Shown here: one piece after another, positions 27,413 through 36,551 of the stretch
Layout: every line of letters starts with the position of its first letter
Numbering within the stretch: position 1 is the first letter of the stretch
Source of the DNA: Cupriavidus sp. P-10
Lineage (GTDB): Bacteria; Pseudomonadota; Gammaproteobacteria; Burkholderiales; Burkholderiaceae
Assembly: GCF_003402535.2 (NCBI RefSeq)
Contig: NZ_AP025171.1
Location: forward strand, 1,736,001-1,800,000
Length of the DNA: 64,000 nt
Direction of reading: 5' to 3'
Made by a program: the position numbers and the translations under genes
Notes under the pieces: model-generated
The model's database searches: none
Told to the model about the DNA's origin: nothing
What the model saw: only the letters and a program-made list of their open reading frames with translations

Positions 27413-28609
27413 ATGACCTCCAACGTACTCGTCCTGCTCGACCGCGCCACGGCATGCGCCCCTGCGCTCGAGCTGCTGCAGCGAACCGCAGGCCTGCGCT
27501 GCGAAGCCGTCACCGACATCGACGCAGCGGTGCAGCGCCTTGGCGCAGCCCGCTGGGAACTGCTGCTGTGGGCGGCGCCGCTGCGCGGTACCGCCTTCGC
27601 GCGCCTGGTGCAGGCGCTGTCGCGGCGCCCGCAGCGCCCGCTGCTGGTGCTGGCCACCGCCGACGACCCCGCCCTGCTGACCGCAGCCATGCGCTACGCC
27701 CACGGCTGCGGCGTCACCGTGCAAGGCTACGTGCGCGGACCGCTCGACGGCGCGGCAGTCTCGGCGCTCCTGCATGGCCGGGGTAACGCCGCGGTGCCAG
27801 GGCCCGCCATCCCGCCGGTGCATGGCTTCGGCGGGAGCCAGCCGGATGCGGCGCCCGGCCGCGACGAGATCGCCGTGGCATTCCTGCCGCAGGCCTGCGC
27901 GACCGACCCAGGCGATATCGAAGCGGTGGAGGTGGTGCCCTGCTGGCGCCATCCTCTCCATGGCGGGCCTGCGGGCCAGCGCTTCCTGCCGCCGCCGGCC
28001 GACGGCGAAGTCGCGCTGCGGCGGCTCAGCCAGGTGCTGGGGCTGGCCGCGGCGGCGCTGGCGGCGTGGCTGCCCCTTGGCTTCCACCCGTCGCTCTCCT
28101 GCCCCTTTCCGCTGGCGCTGCTTGACCTCGACGACTGCGCCGGGCGCGTGGCGCGCGTGATACAGGATCACGGCTTGCATGCCAGGGACCTTACTTTCGA
28201 ACTGGACCTGTCCGGCGGCGACCACGACCTCCATGCCATGGCTCCGGCGCTGCTGGACCTGCGTGCGGAGGAGCTGGAGTTTGCCGTGTCCTGCGGGGCA
28301 CGCCATGACGGCATCGGCTATGCCACGCTGCTCGACGTGCCGGTCAGCGAGCTCAAGCTGGCGCCGGGGCTGACCGACGGCGTGGCGTTCGACCCCCACG
28401 TGCAACAGCTGGTGGCCGGCATGGTCGCGCTGGCCAAGCGGCTGGACATCCGTGTGGTCGCCACTGGCGTGGCGCAGCCGGAGGACTTTGCCGTGCTGCG
28501 TGACCTGGGATGCGATTTCATGCAGGGGCCGGTGGTTGGCGGACTGTGGCCCGCGGCATCGCTGGCGCGGCCATGCGTGCCCTGGCATGCCGACGTGCAG
28601 CACGCCTGA
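27413..28609 (+). CDS. RocR-like regulator with a degenerate EAL domain
   Basis: This 398-residue protein has an N-terminal receiver-like fold (NVLVLLDRATACAPALELL, then ARWELLLWAAPLRG) that lacks the phosphate-accepting Asp, and a C-terminal EAL-like domain from about residue 180. The EAL core is eroded: the E-A-L motif is not present and the metal/catalytic region reads VVATGVAQPEDF where active enzymes have VVAEGVET, so it probably does not cleave cyclic-di-GMP. It may bind it or act through protein contacts. It lies between the usher gene and the sensor kinase gene. The ATG at 27413 is preferred; a TTG at 27326 would add 29 residues. Confidence 0.75.
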   Translation: MTSNVLVLLDRATACAPALELLQRTAGLRCEAVTDIDAAVQRLGAARWELLLWAAPLRGTAFARLVQALSRRPQRPLLVLATADDPALLTAAMRYAHGCGVTVQGYVRGPLDGAAVSALLHGRGNAAVPGPAIPPVHGFGGSQPDAAPGRDEIAVAFLPQACATDPGDIEAVEVVPCWRHPLHGGPAGQRFLPPPADGEVALRRLSQVLGLAAAALAAWLPLGFHPSLSCPFPLALLDLDDCAGRVARVIQDHGLHARDLTFELDLSGGDHDLHAMAPALLDLRAEELEFAVSCGARHDGIGYATLLDVPVSELKLAPGLTDGVAFDPHVQQLVAGMVALAKRLDIRVVATGVAQPEDFAVLRDLGCDFMQGPVVGGLWPAASLARPCVPWHADVQHA

Positions 28610-28900
28610 AGCGCCGCCTGACCCTTTGTCGCCCGCCCCCCGGGCGTAGGGCACCGGATTCGGAATACTCCTACCCGGCACCTGCGGTGGCCTTCCTACT
28701 ATTCGCCCTGCGGAGCCCTTTCCGCCCTGCGGCAACCTCTGCCGCTTGCGCAACGTCAGTGTCGCATCTTGCGAACTGTGCATAGTCGAGAATCAAAAGG
28801 GGCGCGCGCGCTGCGGCATTTTCCATCCAGAAACGCTGGCACCGACCCCATCCATACAGCATTGCCGGGACAAGACACACCGGCCCAGGGGGAAATCAGC

Positions 28901-31900
28901 ATGGACCAGGATCGGAGCCGGCGCCACAGGGCTGGGCGGGCTGGCGGCACGCCGCGCCGCGTTGCCGGCGCCGCCACCTTCGCCCTGCTCCTGGCCTGCC
29001 TGCTGGCGCCGGCTGCCGCGCAACTCGCTGCACAACCGCCCGCCCCCCACGGCGCGCTGGCGCCCTGGGCGTGGCCGCTGGCGCTGCTCAGTGCCGCCGC
29101 GCTGCTGGCGTTGGCCGTCAACTACCTGCGCCTGCGCCGCCAGGTACGGCTCACAATCCATGCCGAGACCCTGCTGCAGCGGCAATTGGCATTCAAGAAC
29201 GCCCTGCTCGGCGCGTTGCCCTATCCGGTGGCTGCGCGCGATGCCGCGCAGCGCTACATCGAGGTCAATCCGGCCTTCGAGGCCCTGTGCGGATTCGGGC
29301 GCGACGACATCATCGGCCGGCCCGCCGGCGCCGCCATCTCGGGCCAGAGCGCCGAAGTCACGGCCGCTACCGACTCGCTCTGCCGCGAGGCCCTGGCGAC
29401 CATGGCGCCGGCCTGCTTGCAACTGGACATCCGCAGCAACGGCGGGAATATCCGCCGCGTCCTTTACTGGGCCAGCCCCTTCCGCGACGGTGACGGTGAC
29501 GGCAGCACCGGCGGCGTGATCACGACACTGGTCGACATCACCGAGATCTGCGAAGCGCAGCAGCGTGCGCGGCTGCTGGAACGGCGCCTGCAGGACGTGA
29601 CCAGCAGCTTGCCAGCCATCGTCTACCAGATCCGCAAGCCCCATGATGGCAGCCCGCCGGCCTACACTTACGCCGCCGGCGGCACCGACTCCTCGCTCGG
29701 CATCACGCCGATGGCCCTGATGACGCCGCCCGGTGCGGTGGGCCGCCACCTGCATCCGGACGATATCGCGCTGGTGCACGATGCGCTTTCGCGGCCGCCA
29801 CCCTGCACGCCGGTAGATCTCGACGTCCGTGTGCTGGGCCGGCATGGCCTGCGCTGGGCCAGAATTCGGTCGGTCGGCCGCTACGAGGGCGATGCCACGG
29901 TATGGAGCGGCGTGGTGGCCGACGTCACCGACCAGCACCGCCAGGCCGCGGCGCTGGCGCGCGCCAAGGATGCCGCGGAAGCCTCGCTGCGCGCCAAGGA
30001 AAGCTTCCTGGCGATGATGAGCCATGAAATCCGCACCCCCCTGAACGGCGTGCTCGGAATGGTCGAGGTGCTGCGGCGCACGAAACTGGATACCGAGCAG
30101 CACCGCATGCTGGCGCTGGCGCAGGAGTCAGGCTACGCGCTGGCGCAGATCCTCGACGACGTGCTCGACTACGCCCGCATCGAGGCCGGCCGCCTGGCCA
30201 TCCTGCCTGCGCCGATGGACCTGCGCGCCTTGTCCGACAGCGTGCTCGGCCTGCTCGCGCCGCAGGCGCACAACAAGCAGCTGCACCTGCGCGTGCATAT
30301 CGCCGCCGAGGTGCCCGCCAGTATCGAGGCCGACACCATCCGGCTGCGCCAGATCCTGTTCAACCTGCTGGGCAACGCCATCAAGTTCACCGACCACGGC
30401 TCGGTGACGCTGCGGCTGGAAGCCGCTCCGGTACAGGACGGCGCGGTGCTGGTCATCCTCAGCGTCAGCGATACCGGCATCGGCATCTCGCCGGAAGACC
30501 AGGGACGGCTGTTCGCCCCCTTCGTGCAGAGCGAGCAAAGCTCCGCGCGGCAGCATGGCGGCACCGGCCTGGGACTGTCGATCTGCAAGCGGCTGGCGGA
30601 CCTGATGGGCGGCAAGCTGTCGATACACAGCGAGCCCGGTGAAGGCACCCTGGTGTCGCTGCGGCTGCGTTGCCCGGTCGTTGCCCGCGATTACGACCTG
30701 CCGGCGCTGCGCGGGCGCACCGTGCTGCTGGACCTGGCCGACGCCGCGCTGGCCGGCACCCTGCGGCAGCATGCCAGGGCCGCGGGCATGCGCGTATTCG
30801 ATCCAGCGGGCCAAAGCGAGTCCGGGTCCGAGTCCGGGGCCGGGTCCGACTGCATCCGCCTGACCGATGCCGGGCCGCCTGCCGGAGAAGCTCCCGCCGC
30901 TGCCCCCGCGGACCGGGTCGTCCATATCACGAGCACGCCCAAACAGCTCGGCTTCCGCGTCTGCGAATCGGGCGTCAGGCTGAGCCAGAACCCCCTGCGC
31001 TGGTCGGCTTTCCTGGGTGCCATGGAGGCGGCGCTGGGCATGCCCGACGCCGGTGCCGGTGCCGGTGCCGGACAGGAGCCCGCCGCGGGCGCCGACGGCC
31101 CCGACATCTCCACGCATCCCGCCGATCCTGTTGTGGTGACCACACCCGACGGCGAACCCGTGCACGTGCTGGTCGTCGAAGACCATCCGATCAACCGGGA
31201 ACTGATCCGGCAGCAGCTGGACGTGCTCGGCTACGCCCGCACCGTCTGCCGCGACGGCGCCGAGGCGCTGGCCAGGCTGCAGCAGTCGCGGTTCCACCTG
31301 GTGCTGACCGATTGCCATATGCCGGGCATGGACGGCTTCGAGCTGGCGCACGCCATCCGCGCCAGCGCAGACGCGCGCGTGCGCGGCCTGCCCATCGTCG
31401 GCGTGACCGCCACCACGCTCGCGGAAGAGCATGCACGCTGCTTTGCGGTGGGCATGAACCAGTGCGTGCTCAAGCCCACCACGCTCGCTTCGCTGCAGGC
31501 GGCGATGTCGCGCGCGCTGGAATTTCCGGAAGCCATCGCGGATGCCATCATCCCCAGCGGCCGGCAAGGCCCGCCGACGGAAGCCGCGCCGCTGCGCTTC
31601 GAGCCTGCCCGTCTGTGCGCCGGGCAGCTGGGCGGTGCGCTGGGGCCGCCGCCCTGGTCCGGGCCCATGCTGGCGACCTGCATCGGGGCGCTGCGGGCCG
31701 ACCGCGATGAACTGAAGGCGCTGCTGCCCGGCGCGGCAGTGGGCGAGCTGCGGCGCTGGTGCCACCGTGCCAGCGGCGCGATGTCGGTGTTCGGGCATGC
31801 CTATGTCGACCAGCTCGTCGACCGGTTCGGCGCCGCCCTGAAGGCCAGCGATCCTGCACGCATCCGCGCAGTCGGCGCCGTCGTGCTGGCCATGATGGAA

Positions 31901-31957
31901 CACCTGCTCGGCGTGCTCGGGCAACAACAACAGCCAGACACAACTGGCGTGGACTGA
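28901..31957 (+). CDS. Hybrid sensor histidine kinase (PAS-HisKA-HATPase-REC-Hpt), RocS-like
   Basis: This 1018-residue kinase has a signal or first helix near residues 20-40, a second helix near 55-75, then PAS and PAC regions (residues 90-350). The HisKA domain has His375 in MMSHEIRTPLNG. The HATPase domain has NLLGNAIKFTDHG, DTGIGIS and GGTGLGLSICK. The receiver domain has Asp804 in LTDCHMPGMDG. A C-terminal Hpt domain has His955 in WCHRASGAMSVFG. The ATG at 28901 follows GGGGGA. It lacks a periplasmic VFT domain, so it is not a BvgS/EvgS type. It lies 88 bp before the response regulator gene. Confidence 0.93.
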   Translation: MDQDRSRRHRAGRAGGTPRRVAGAATFALLLACLLAPAAAQLAAQPPAPHGALAPWAWPLALLSAAALLALAVNYLRLRRQVRLTIHAETLLQRQLAFKNALLGALPYPVAARDAAQRYIEVNPAFEALCGFGRDDIIGRPAGAAISGQSAEVTAATDSLCREALATMAPACLQLDIRSNGGNIRRVLYWASPFRDGDGDGSTGGVITTLVDITEICEAQQRARLLERRLQDVTSSLPAIVYQIRKPHDGSPPAYTYAAGGTDSSLGITPMALMTPPGAVGRHLHPDDIALVHDALSRPPPCTPVDLDVRVLGRHGLRWARIRSVGRYEGDATVWSGVVADVTDQHRQAAALARAKDAAEASLRAKESFLAMMSHEIRTPLNGVLGMVEVLRRTKLDTEQHRMLALAQESGYALAQILDDVLDYARIEAGRLAILPAPMDLRALSDSVLGLLAPQAHNKQLHLRVHIAAEVPASIEADTIRLRQILFNLLGNAIKFTDHGSVTLRLEAAPVQDGAVLVILSVSDTGIGISPEDQGRLFAPFVQSEQSSARQHGGTGLGLSICKRLADLMGGKLSIHSEPGEGTLVSLRLRCPVVARDYDLPALRGRTVLLDLADAALAGTLRQHARAAGMRVFDPAGQSESGSESGAGSDCIRLTDAGPPAGEAPAAAPADRVVHITSTPKQLGFRVCESGVRLSQNPLRWSAFLGAMEAALGMPDAGAGAGAGQEPAAGADGPDISTHPADPVVVTTPDGEPVHVLVVEDHPINRELIRQQLDVLGYARTVCRDGAEALARLQQSRFHLVLTDCHMPGMDGFELAHAIRASADARVRGLPIVGVTATTLAEEHARCFAVGMNQCVLKPTTLASLQAAMSRALEFPEAIADAIIPSGRQGPPTEAAPLRFEPARLCAGQLGGALGPPPWSGPMLATCIGALRADRDELKALLPGAAVGELRRWCHRASGAMSVFGHAYVDQLVDRFGAALKASDPARIRAVGAVVLAMMEHLLGVLGQQQQPDTTGVD

Positions 31958-32045
31958 CGGCCGGCCAACCGACTCTCCGGCTCTCCGGCTCTCCGGCGAT
32001 GCCACGACCAGGCCAGCGATCGCAAGACTTTGACGGGAGCTTTCG

Positions 32046-32687
32046 ATGTTCATACGTGTCATGCTTGCCGATGACCACCCGCTGATCCTGCTGGGCGCGC
32101 GCCAGGTGCTGGGCGCCGAACTCGGCCTCACGCTGGTGGGCGAGGCCAACAACGCCGACGCGCTGTTCGACCTGCTTGGCAGCGTCGAATGCGATGTGCT
32201 GGTGACGGACTTCTCCATGCCGGGCGAGCGCAATGCCGACGGCCTGGTGATGCTGGGCATGATCCGGCGGCGCTTTCCCGCCGTGCGCATCGTCGTGCTG
32301 ACCATGCTGGACAACCCGGCGCTGCTGCAGAACATGCGCGATGCCGGCGCGCTCGGCCTGCTCAGCAAGCGCGGCGACATGGCCGAACTGCCCGCCGCGA
32401 TCATTTGCGCGTACCGGCATCGCGCCTTCCTTGGCAAGTCCGTGCAGAAGGCAATCGAGACGCTGCGCAGTGCGCGCGGCTCGGCAGTCCCGGCGCAGGC
32501 ACTAAGCCCGCGCGAGATCGAGGTCCTGCGCCTGTACGTCGGCGGCATGTCGGTGTCGGAGGTGGCGCAGCACCTGCACCGCAGCATCAAGACCATCAGC
32601 ACGCACAAGCACAGCGCCATGGAAAAGCTGGGCCTGCGCAGCGATGCCGATCTTTACCACTATGCGGTGCAGAACGGCCTGGTCTGA
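32046..32687 (+). CDS. LuxR/NarL-type response regulator, RocA/RcsB-like
   Basis: This 213-residue regulator has a receiver domain with Asp9/Asp10 in LADDHP and the phosphoacceptor Asp55 in VLVTDFSMPG, and a C-terminal LuxR-type HTH (LSPREIEVLRLYVGGMSVSE, then VAQHLHRSIKTISTHKHSAM) covering about residues 150-195. A GERNADG insert after the acceptor is typical of the RcsB/RocA branch. It is the likely target of the preceding hybrid kinase and a plausible regulator of the fimbrial operon. Confidence 0.92.
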   Translation: MFIRVMLADDHPLILLGARQVLGAELGLTLVGEANNADALFDLLGSVECDVLVTDFSMPGERNADGLVMLGMIRRRFPAVRIVVLTMLDNPALLQNMRDAGALGLLSKRGDMAELPAAIICAYRHRAFLGKSVQKAIETLRSARGSAVPAQALSPREIEVLRLYVGGMSVSEVAQHLHRSIKTISTHKHSAMEKLGLRSDADLYHYAVQNGLV

Positions 32688-32705
32688 TCCCGGCGCGGTG
32701 CCTGG

Positions 32706-33338
32706 CTAGCGCCGCGGCGCGCTGGCTGCCGGTGGCGGCTTCAGCAGCGGAAACGGGTTGATCGCGCCGCCGGCGGCATAGATGCCGTAGTGCAGGTGCG
32801 GCGGCGTGCCGCGGGCATTGCCGGTGGTGCCGACATAGCCCAGCACCGTGCCCGGCGCAACGATATCGCCCGCGCGTATCGCCGCGTAGTCGTCGAGGTG
32901 GGCGTAGTAGTGCATCTGCCGGCCCGGTCCCATCACCCAGACCACCTTGCCGCCGAGCGAATTGGTGCCCACCCGCGAGACGATGCCTTCCGTGGCCGAC
33001 AGCACCGGTCGGCCGCGTGGCGCGAAGATGTCGATACCTTCATGCTTGCGGCCGCCAGAGCGCGCGCCGTGCCAGGTATCGCGCAGCGCGCGCGCCGCGA
33101 CGCCCTGCACCGGGACCGGCAGCGCCGCCGGCGCCGGGCGGGTGGCGAGGCGGGCCGCGTAGATGGCGCGTTCCAGCTGGGGCTGCAGCCATGGCCATGC
33201 GGCCCAAAGGATGGCGGCCACCACCGCCGCTGCGGCCAGGCGCGCCAGCAAGGGCCGGCGGCGGGGGGCATCGCCGGCCCCTTCTGGCGAAGAGGACGGG
33301 TCAGGAGCCGGGCCGCGATGGGGATCGAATTGAGGCAT
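32706..33338 (-). CDS. M23-family peptidoglycan endopeptidase, membrane anchored
   Basis: This 210-residue protein has a single N-terminal helix (LARLAAAAVVAAILWAAWPW, residues 31-50) and an M23 domain. The zinc ligands are His99 and Asp103 in HEGIDIF and His183 in HLHYG, with His181 beside it, so it should be active. It would cut peptide cross-links in the periplasm. The start at 33338 (MPQFDPHRG) is preferred because the 32 residues further upstream lie in non-coding-looking sequence. It is convergent with the response regulator, 18 bp away. Confidence 0.88.
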   Translation of the reverse strand: MPQFDPHRGPAPDPSSSPEGAGDAPRRRPLLARLAAAAVVAAILWAAWPWLQPQLERAIYAARLATRPAPAALPVPVQGVAARALRDTWHGARSGGRKHEGIDIFAPRGRPVLSATEGIVSRVGTNSLGGKVVWVMGPGRQMHYYAHLDDYAAIRAGDIVAPGTVLGYVGTTGNARGTPPHLHYGIYAAGGAINPFPLLKPPPAASAPRR

Positions 33339-33487
33339 ATCCGCTTCGACGGCAACGCGGCAGACAAATTCCGCACGCCGCCGGGTGTCGCCCCCGTCAC
33401 TACGCAGGCAACAACCCGCGCTTCCGCGAACCAATTGCGTGGCGGGCCGGTCATACCTCGACTTATCGAAAGCAACTAGGAGAAGGC

Positions 33488-33802
33488 ATGGATTGTCCGG
33501 TGTGCCCGCAGACGCAACTGGTGATGTCCGAACGTCAGGGCATCGAGATCGACTACTGCCCGAAGTGCCGCGGCGTATGGCTGGACCGCGGCGAACTCGA
33601 CAAGATCCTGGAGCGCTCCGTCGCCGCGGCGCCCGCGCCGCAGGCCGTGGCGCCCGCCGCGACGCCCCAGCAAGGCTACGGCGACCGGGACCGCGGCCAT
33701 GATCGTGACCGCGCTCGTGACCATGACCGGGACCGCTATTACGACGATCGCCAGCAGAAGCACTATCGCAAGAAGAGCATCTGGCACGAGTTGTTCGACT
33801 GA
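33488..33802 (+). CDS. TFIIB-type zinc-ribbon protein with charged tail
   Basis: This 104-residue protein has a zinc ribbon with Cys3/Cys6 and Cys24/Cys27, followed by the CRGVWLDRGELDKIL block of the zf-TFIIB family. From residue 65 the tail is a low-complexity DR/HD repeat (GDRDRGHDRDRARDHDRDRY) ending in KKSIWHELFD. The tail could bind metal or nucleic acid. AGGAGA lies 5 nt before the ATG. Function is unknown. Confidence 0.85.
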   Translation: MDCPVCPQTQLVMSERQGIEIDYCPKCRGVWLDRGELDKILERSVAAAPAPQAVAPAATPQQGYGDRDRGHDRDRARDHDRDRYYDDRQQKHYRKKSIWHELFD

Positions 33803-33854
33803 ACGCCGCAGCGCGAAATCGCGTGCCATCGAGCGGAGTAATCCGGCGGTCCTG

Positions 33855-35495
33855 CTAACCCTTGCGCCGGCGGCGCGCTACCTCCGCCGCCGCGTCGCGC
33901 AGTTCCGGCGGCAATGCGCGGAGTTCCGCCGCGAAGAACGCCCGCTCGGCGGCGCGCAGCGCCGGAAACTGCGCCGCCAGCCGCTCCACCGCCGCGCAGG
34001 CTTTTGCCGTGGCGCCTTGTCCGTGCGTCAGGTACCAGGCCGATTCCAGCAACAGGTTGGCCAGTTGCAAGGGCCCCAGGCTGACATGGCCCGCGTCGTG
34101 GTCCTCCAGCGCAAAGGCGGCCACTGCCGACCAGCGCACGAAACCCTTGGCCGGCGCGAACGGCGCATGGAAGGGGCGCAACGCGTCGATGGCATCGGCC
34201 ACGGATAGCGGGCGCTGGCGCCGAAAGGCGGCCACGCTGGCCGCTCCCTTGACCTCGCCGGCCCCTGCACCGCCGGGTGCATCCGGCCCACAGCTGCCGC
34301 GCGCGATGCGCAGCAGGAATATCGCGTTCCACGCGGTGCCGCCGCCCACCCCGAAGCGGTCGCAGATCCATTCCGACAGCCCCAGCCAGCGCATCGCCTG
34401 CCGTTGCACTGCGCCGGCATCGAGCGCGCGTCCGGGATCGACCAGGCCATGGCGCCAGAACAGCCACAGGCACAGGCCGATATTGGCCGAAGCATGCTGT
34501 ACGGCATCGACCGAATCGGCTTCGTAGCCCGCCTGCAAGGCTGCCGCGAAAGCATCGAGGGCATGCTGCGCCGACAGCGCCGGCGCCACGTTGCCCGCGG
34601 CGGCCTTGCCCATCGCACCGGCCTTGTACAGCAAACCCTCCAGGTTCAGCACCTCGAAGCGCAGGCGCGGGTTGTAGCGTATCGCCGGGGATAGCTCCGG
34701 ATCCGCGCGCAGCGCGGCCAGCCCGGCGCCTGCGCCCTCGTGGTCGCCGCGCGTATAGCGGGCCCAGGCGCGCACCACGTGCGCCATCGCCGCGAAGGTG
34801 GGCATGGCGGCGCCGGGACTGCCGGCCCGCGCCAGCCGGTCAAAGCGAGCCAGCGCGGCGCGGCTCTGCCCGAGGCTGCCGCAGCGGCGCCACGCCAGGC
34901 TTTCCTTGAGCAACGACAGCGCCTGCTGGAACGGGTCGCCGGCACTGCGTTGCGCCGCGCGGAATGCCTCGGCCACGGCGGTGCCGTGCGCGCCGGCATA
35001 GCCGTCCTGCGCGCTGCGCATGGCCTGCGTCAGCTCGCTCCAGAAAGCCATGTCGCGCATCACGTAGGCCGCGCCGTCCGGCATGCCAGGCGCCGGCGCC
35101 GCCGCCTCGCCAAAGCCTAGTTGCCGGGCCAGCGCCGCCGGTCCCAGCGTGCGGCCGTGCGCGACGAAGCGCAGCCGCCCGGCCTGCGCCGCCGTCATCC
35201 AGAACGGCCCCCGGCTGCGCTGCGCGGGGTTGGCTGTCGCCGGATCGCGTTGCCGGTCCGCGCCCCAGCCCACCGCCACGCCCCATCGCGCGAAGTCCGC
35301 GAAGGCGCGCGAGACCAGCATGCGAAGGTTGGCGGCAGCGGGGAAGGCGCTGCGCACGGCCGCTACTTTCACGTCGAGGCCGCTGCGCTGCGCATGCCAG
35401 GCGCGCGCCAGCAGCCAGACCGACTGAAAGCGGGCTGGACCGCCATTGACGCGGTACGGTGCGCAGACGTCGATGCAAAGCTGGGCGGCGGGCAT
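33855..35495 (-). CDS. Protein of unknown function, divergent from the beta-lactamase gene
   Basis: This 546-residue protein has no signal or membrane helix. It is rich in Ala and helical, with possible TPR-like repeats from about residue 170 on (ALSLLKESLAWRRCGSLGQS, then AHVVRAWARYTRGDHEGAGA). The N-terminal 90 residues may be a DNA-binding or regulatory part (WLLARAWHAQRSGLDVKVAA), which would suit an activator with a TPR-like domain. I do not recognise the family. It is divergently transcribed from the beta-lactamase gene, 173 bp away. Confidence 0.7.
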   Translation of the reverse strand: MPAAQLCIDVCAPYRVNGGPARFQSVWLLARAWHAQRSGLDVKVAAVRSAFPAAANLRMLVSRAFADFARWGVAVGWGADRQRDPATANPAQRSRGPFWMTAAQAGRLRFVAHGRTLGPAALARQLGFGEAAAPAPGMPDGAAYVMRDMAFWSELTQAMRSAQDGYAGAHGTAVAEAFRAAQRSAGDPFQQALSLLKESLAWRRCGSLGQSRAALARFDRLARAGSPGAAMPTFAAMAHVVRAWARYTRGDHEGAGAGLAALRADPELSPAIRYNPRLRFEVLNLEGLLYKAGAMGKAAAGNVAPALSAQHALDAFAAALQAGYEADSVDAVQHASANIGLCLWLFWRHGLVDPGRALDAGAVQRQAMRWLGLSEWICDRFGVGGGTAWNAIFLLRIARGSCGPDAPGGAGAGEVKGAASVAAFRRQRPLSVADAIDALRPFHAPFAPAKGFVRWSAVAAFALEDHDAGHVSLGPLQLANLLLESAWYLTHGQGATAKACAAVERLAAQFPALRAAERAFFAAELRALPPELRDAAAEVARRRRKG

Positions 35496-35668
35496 GGCGG
35501 AAGCAGTGGCAGGCTGGATCGGGTCGAAGGGGGGTGCAGCGCCGCCATGTTACGCAAGTTACAGCGTGCGCGGTTGGCGTGCTCAGGGCGCTCTCCTATG
35601 CTGCGCACCACGGTCCGGGCCCGGATTGCCAACAGAAGATTTCCATCTCACCCCAACACGCTACTGCC

Positions 35669-36505
35669 ATGCCTATCCGAATCGCCCGTTTGCTGTCCCC
35701 GCTGGCCGTGGGATTCGCCCTGCTTGCCGCCACGCTGCCCGCTGCCGCGCGCCAAGACGCGACGCTCGACGCCGCCGCGCTGTTCCGCCAGGCCGGCACC
35801 ACCGGCACCATCGTCATCCATGACCTGCGCCGCGATCGTGTGCTGACCTACAACGCAGCGCGCGCCGCCACGCAATACTCACCCGCTTCCACCTTCAAGA
35901 TCATGAACTCGCTGATCGGCCTGGACAGCGGCGCCGTCGCCGACACCGGCCACGACAAGCTGCCTTGGGACGGCAAGGTCTGGCTGGTCGGCGGCAAGGC
36001 CATCCTGCCCGAAGCCTGCAATGCAGACGTGCCACTGAGCGTGGCCTTCCCCAATTCGTGCGTGCCCGCCTATCAGGCGCTGGCGCGGCGGGTCGGCAGC
36101 GCGGCGTACCAGCGCTACCTGAGCGCCTCGCACTATGGCAATGCCGACAGCTCGGGGCCGGTCGACCGCTTCTGGCTCAATGGCAGGCTGCAGATCTCCG
36201 CCTACCAGCAAATCGATTTCCTCAAGGGCCTGGTGCAACGCACGCTGCCGTTCTCGCCGGCCGCGTTCGATGGCGTGGACCGGCTGACAGTGATCGAACG
36301 CACGACGGGCTATACGCTGCACGGCAAGACCGGCTGGGCCGATTCGACGCAGCCGGCCGTGGGCTGGCTGGTCGGATGGGTGGAGCGCGGCGGCGACAAC
36401 TACCTGTTCGCGCTCAATCTCGACATGCTGAAGCCCGAGCACGCCAAGGCGCGGATGGAGATCGCACGCGCGGCGCTGCGGCAGGTCGGGGCACTGCCGG
36501 ATTGA
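35669..36505 (+). CDS. Class D (OXA-type) beta-lactamase
   Basis: This 278-residue periplasmic enzyme has a signal ending LPAAARQDAT. All class D motifs are present: Ser74 in STFK with the carbamylation Lys77, SCV at 130-132, YGN at 156-158, and KTG at 220-222. WLNGRLQISAYQQ is the usual omega-region block. It resembles intrinsic OXA enzymes of Ralstonia and relatives (such as OXA-22), although only a search could place it. Spectrum is not predictable from this view. It has no mobile-element flanks and seems to be resident on the chromosome. Confidence 0.93.
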   Translation: MPIRIARLLSPLAVGFALLAATLPAAARQDATLDAAALFRQAGTTGTIVIHDLRRDRVLTYNAARAATQYSPASTFKIMNSLIGLDSGAVADTGHDKLPWDGKVWLVGGKAILPEACNADVPLSVAFPNSCVPAYQALARRVGSAAYQRYLSASHYGNADSSGPVDRFWLNGRLQISAYQQIDFLKGLVQRTLPFSPAAFDGVDRLTVIERTTGYTLHGKTGWADSTQPAVGWLVGWVERGGDNYLFALNLDMLKPEHAKARMEIARAALRQVGALPD

Positions 36506-36551
36506 ACGGCTCTCGCGCCAAGAGGCACCGGCGGCGGCTAGGGTCTTCGAA

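Noticed and set aside
27268..27786. Frame starting at an ATG next to AGGAGG after the usher gene
   Set aside because: The SD-ATG spacing is only about 2 nt and the frame soon runs out of phase through the EAL gene, turning into Ala/Arg-rich sequence.
30128..32620. 830-residue minus-strand frame across the sensor kinase and response regulator genes
   Set aside because: The plus-strand genes have all catalytic motifs; this frame is a shadow.
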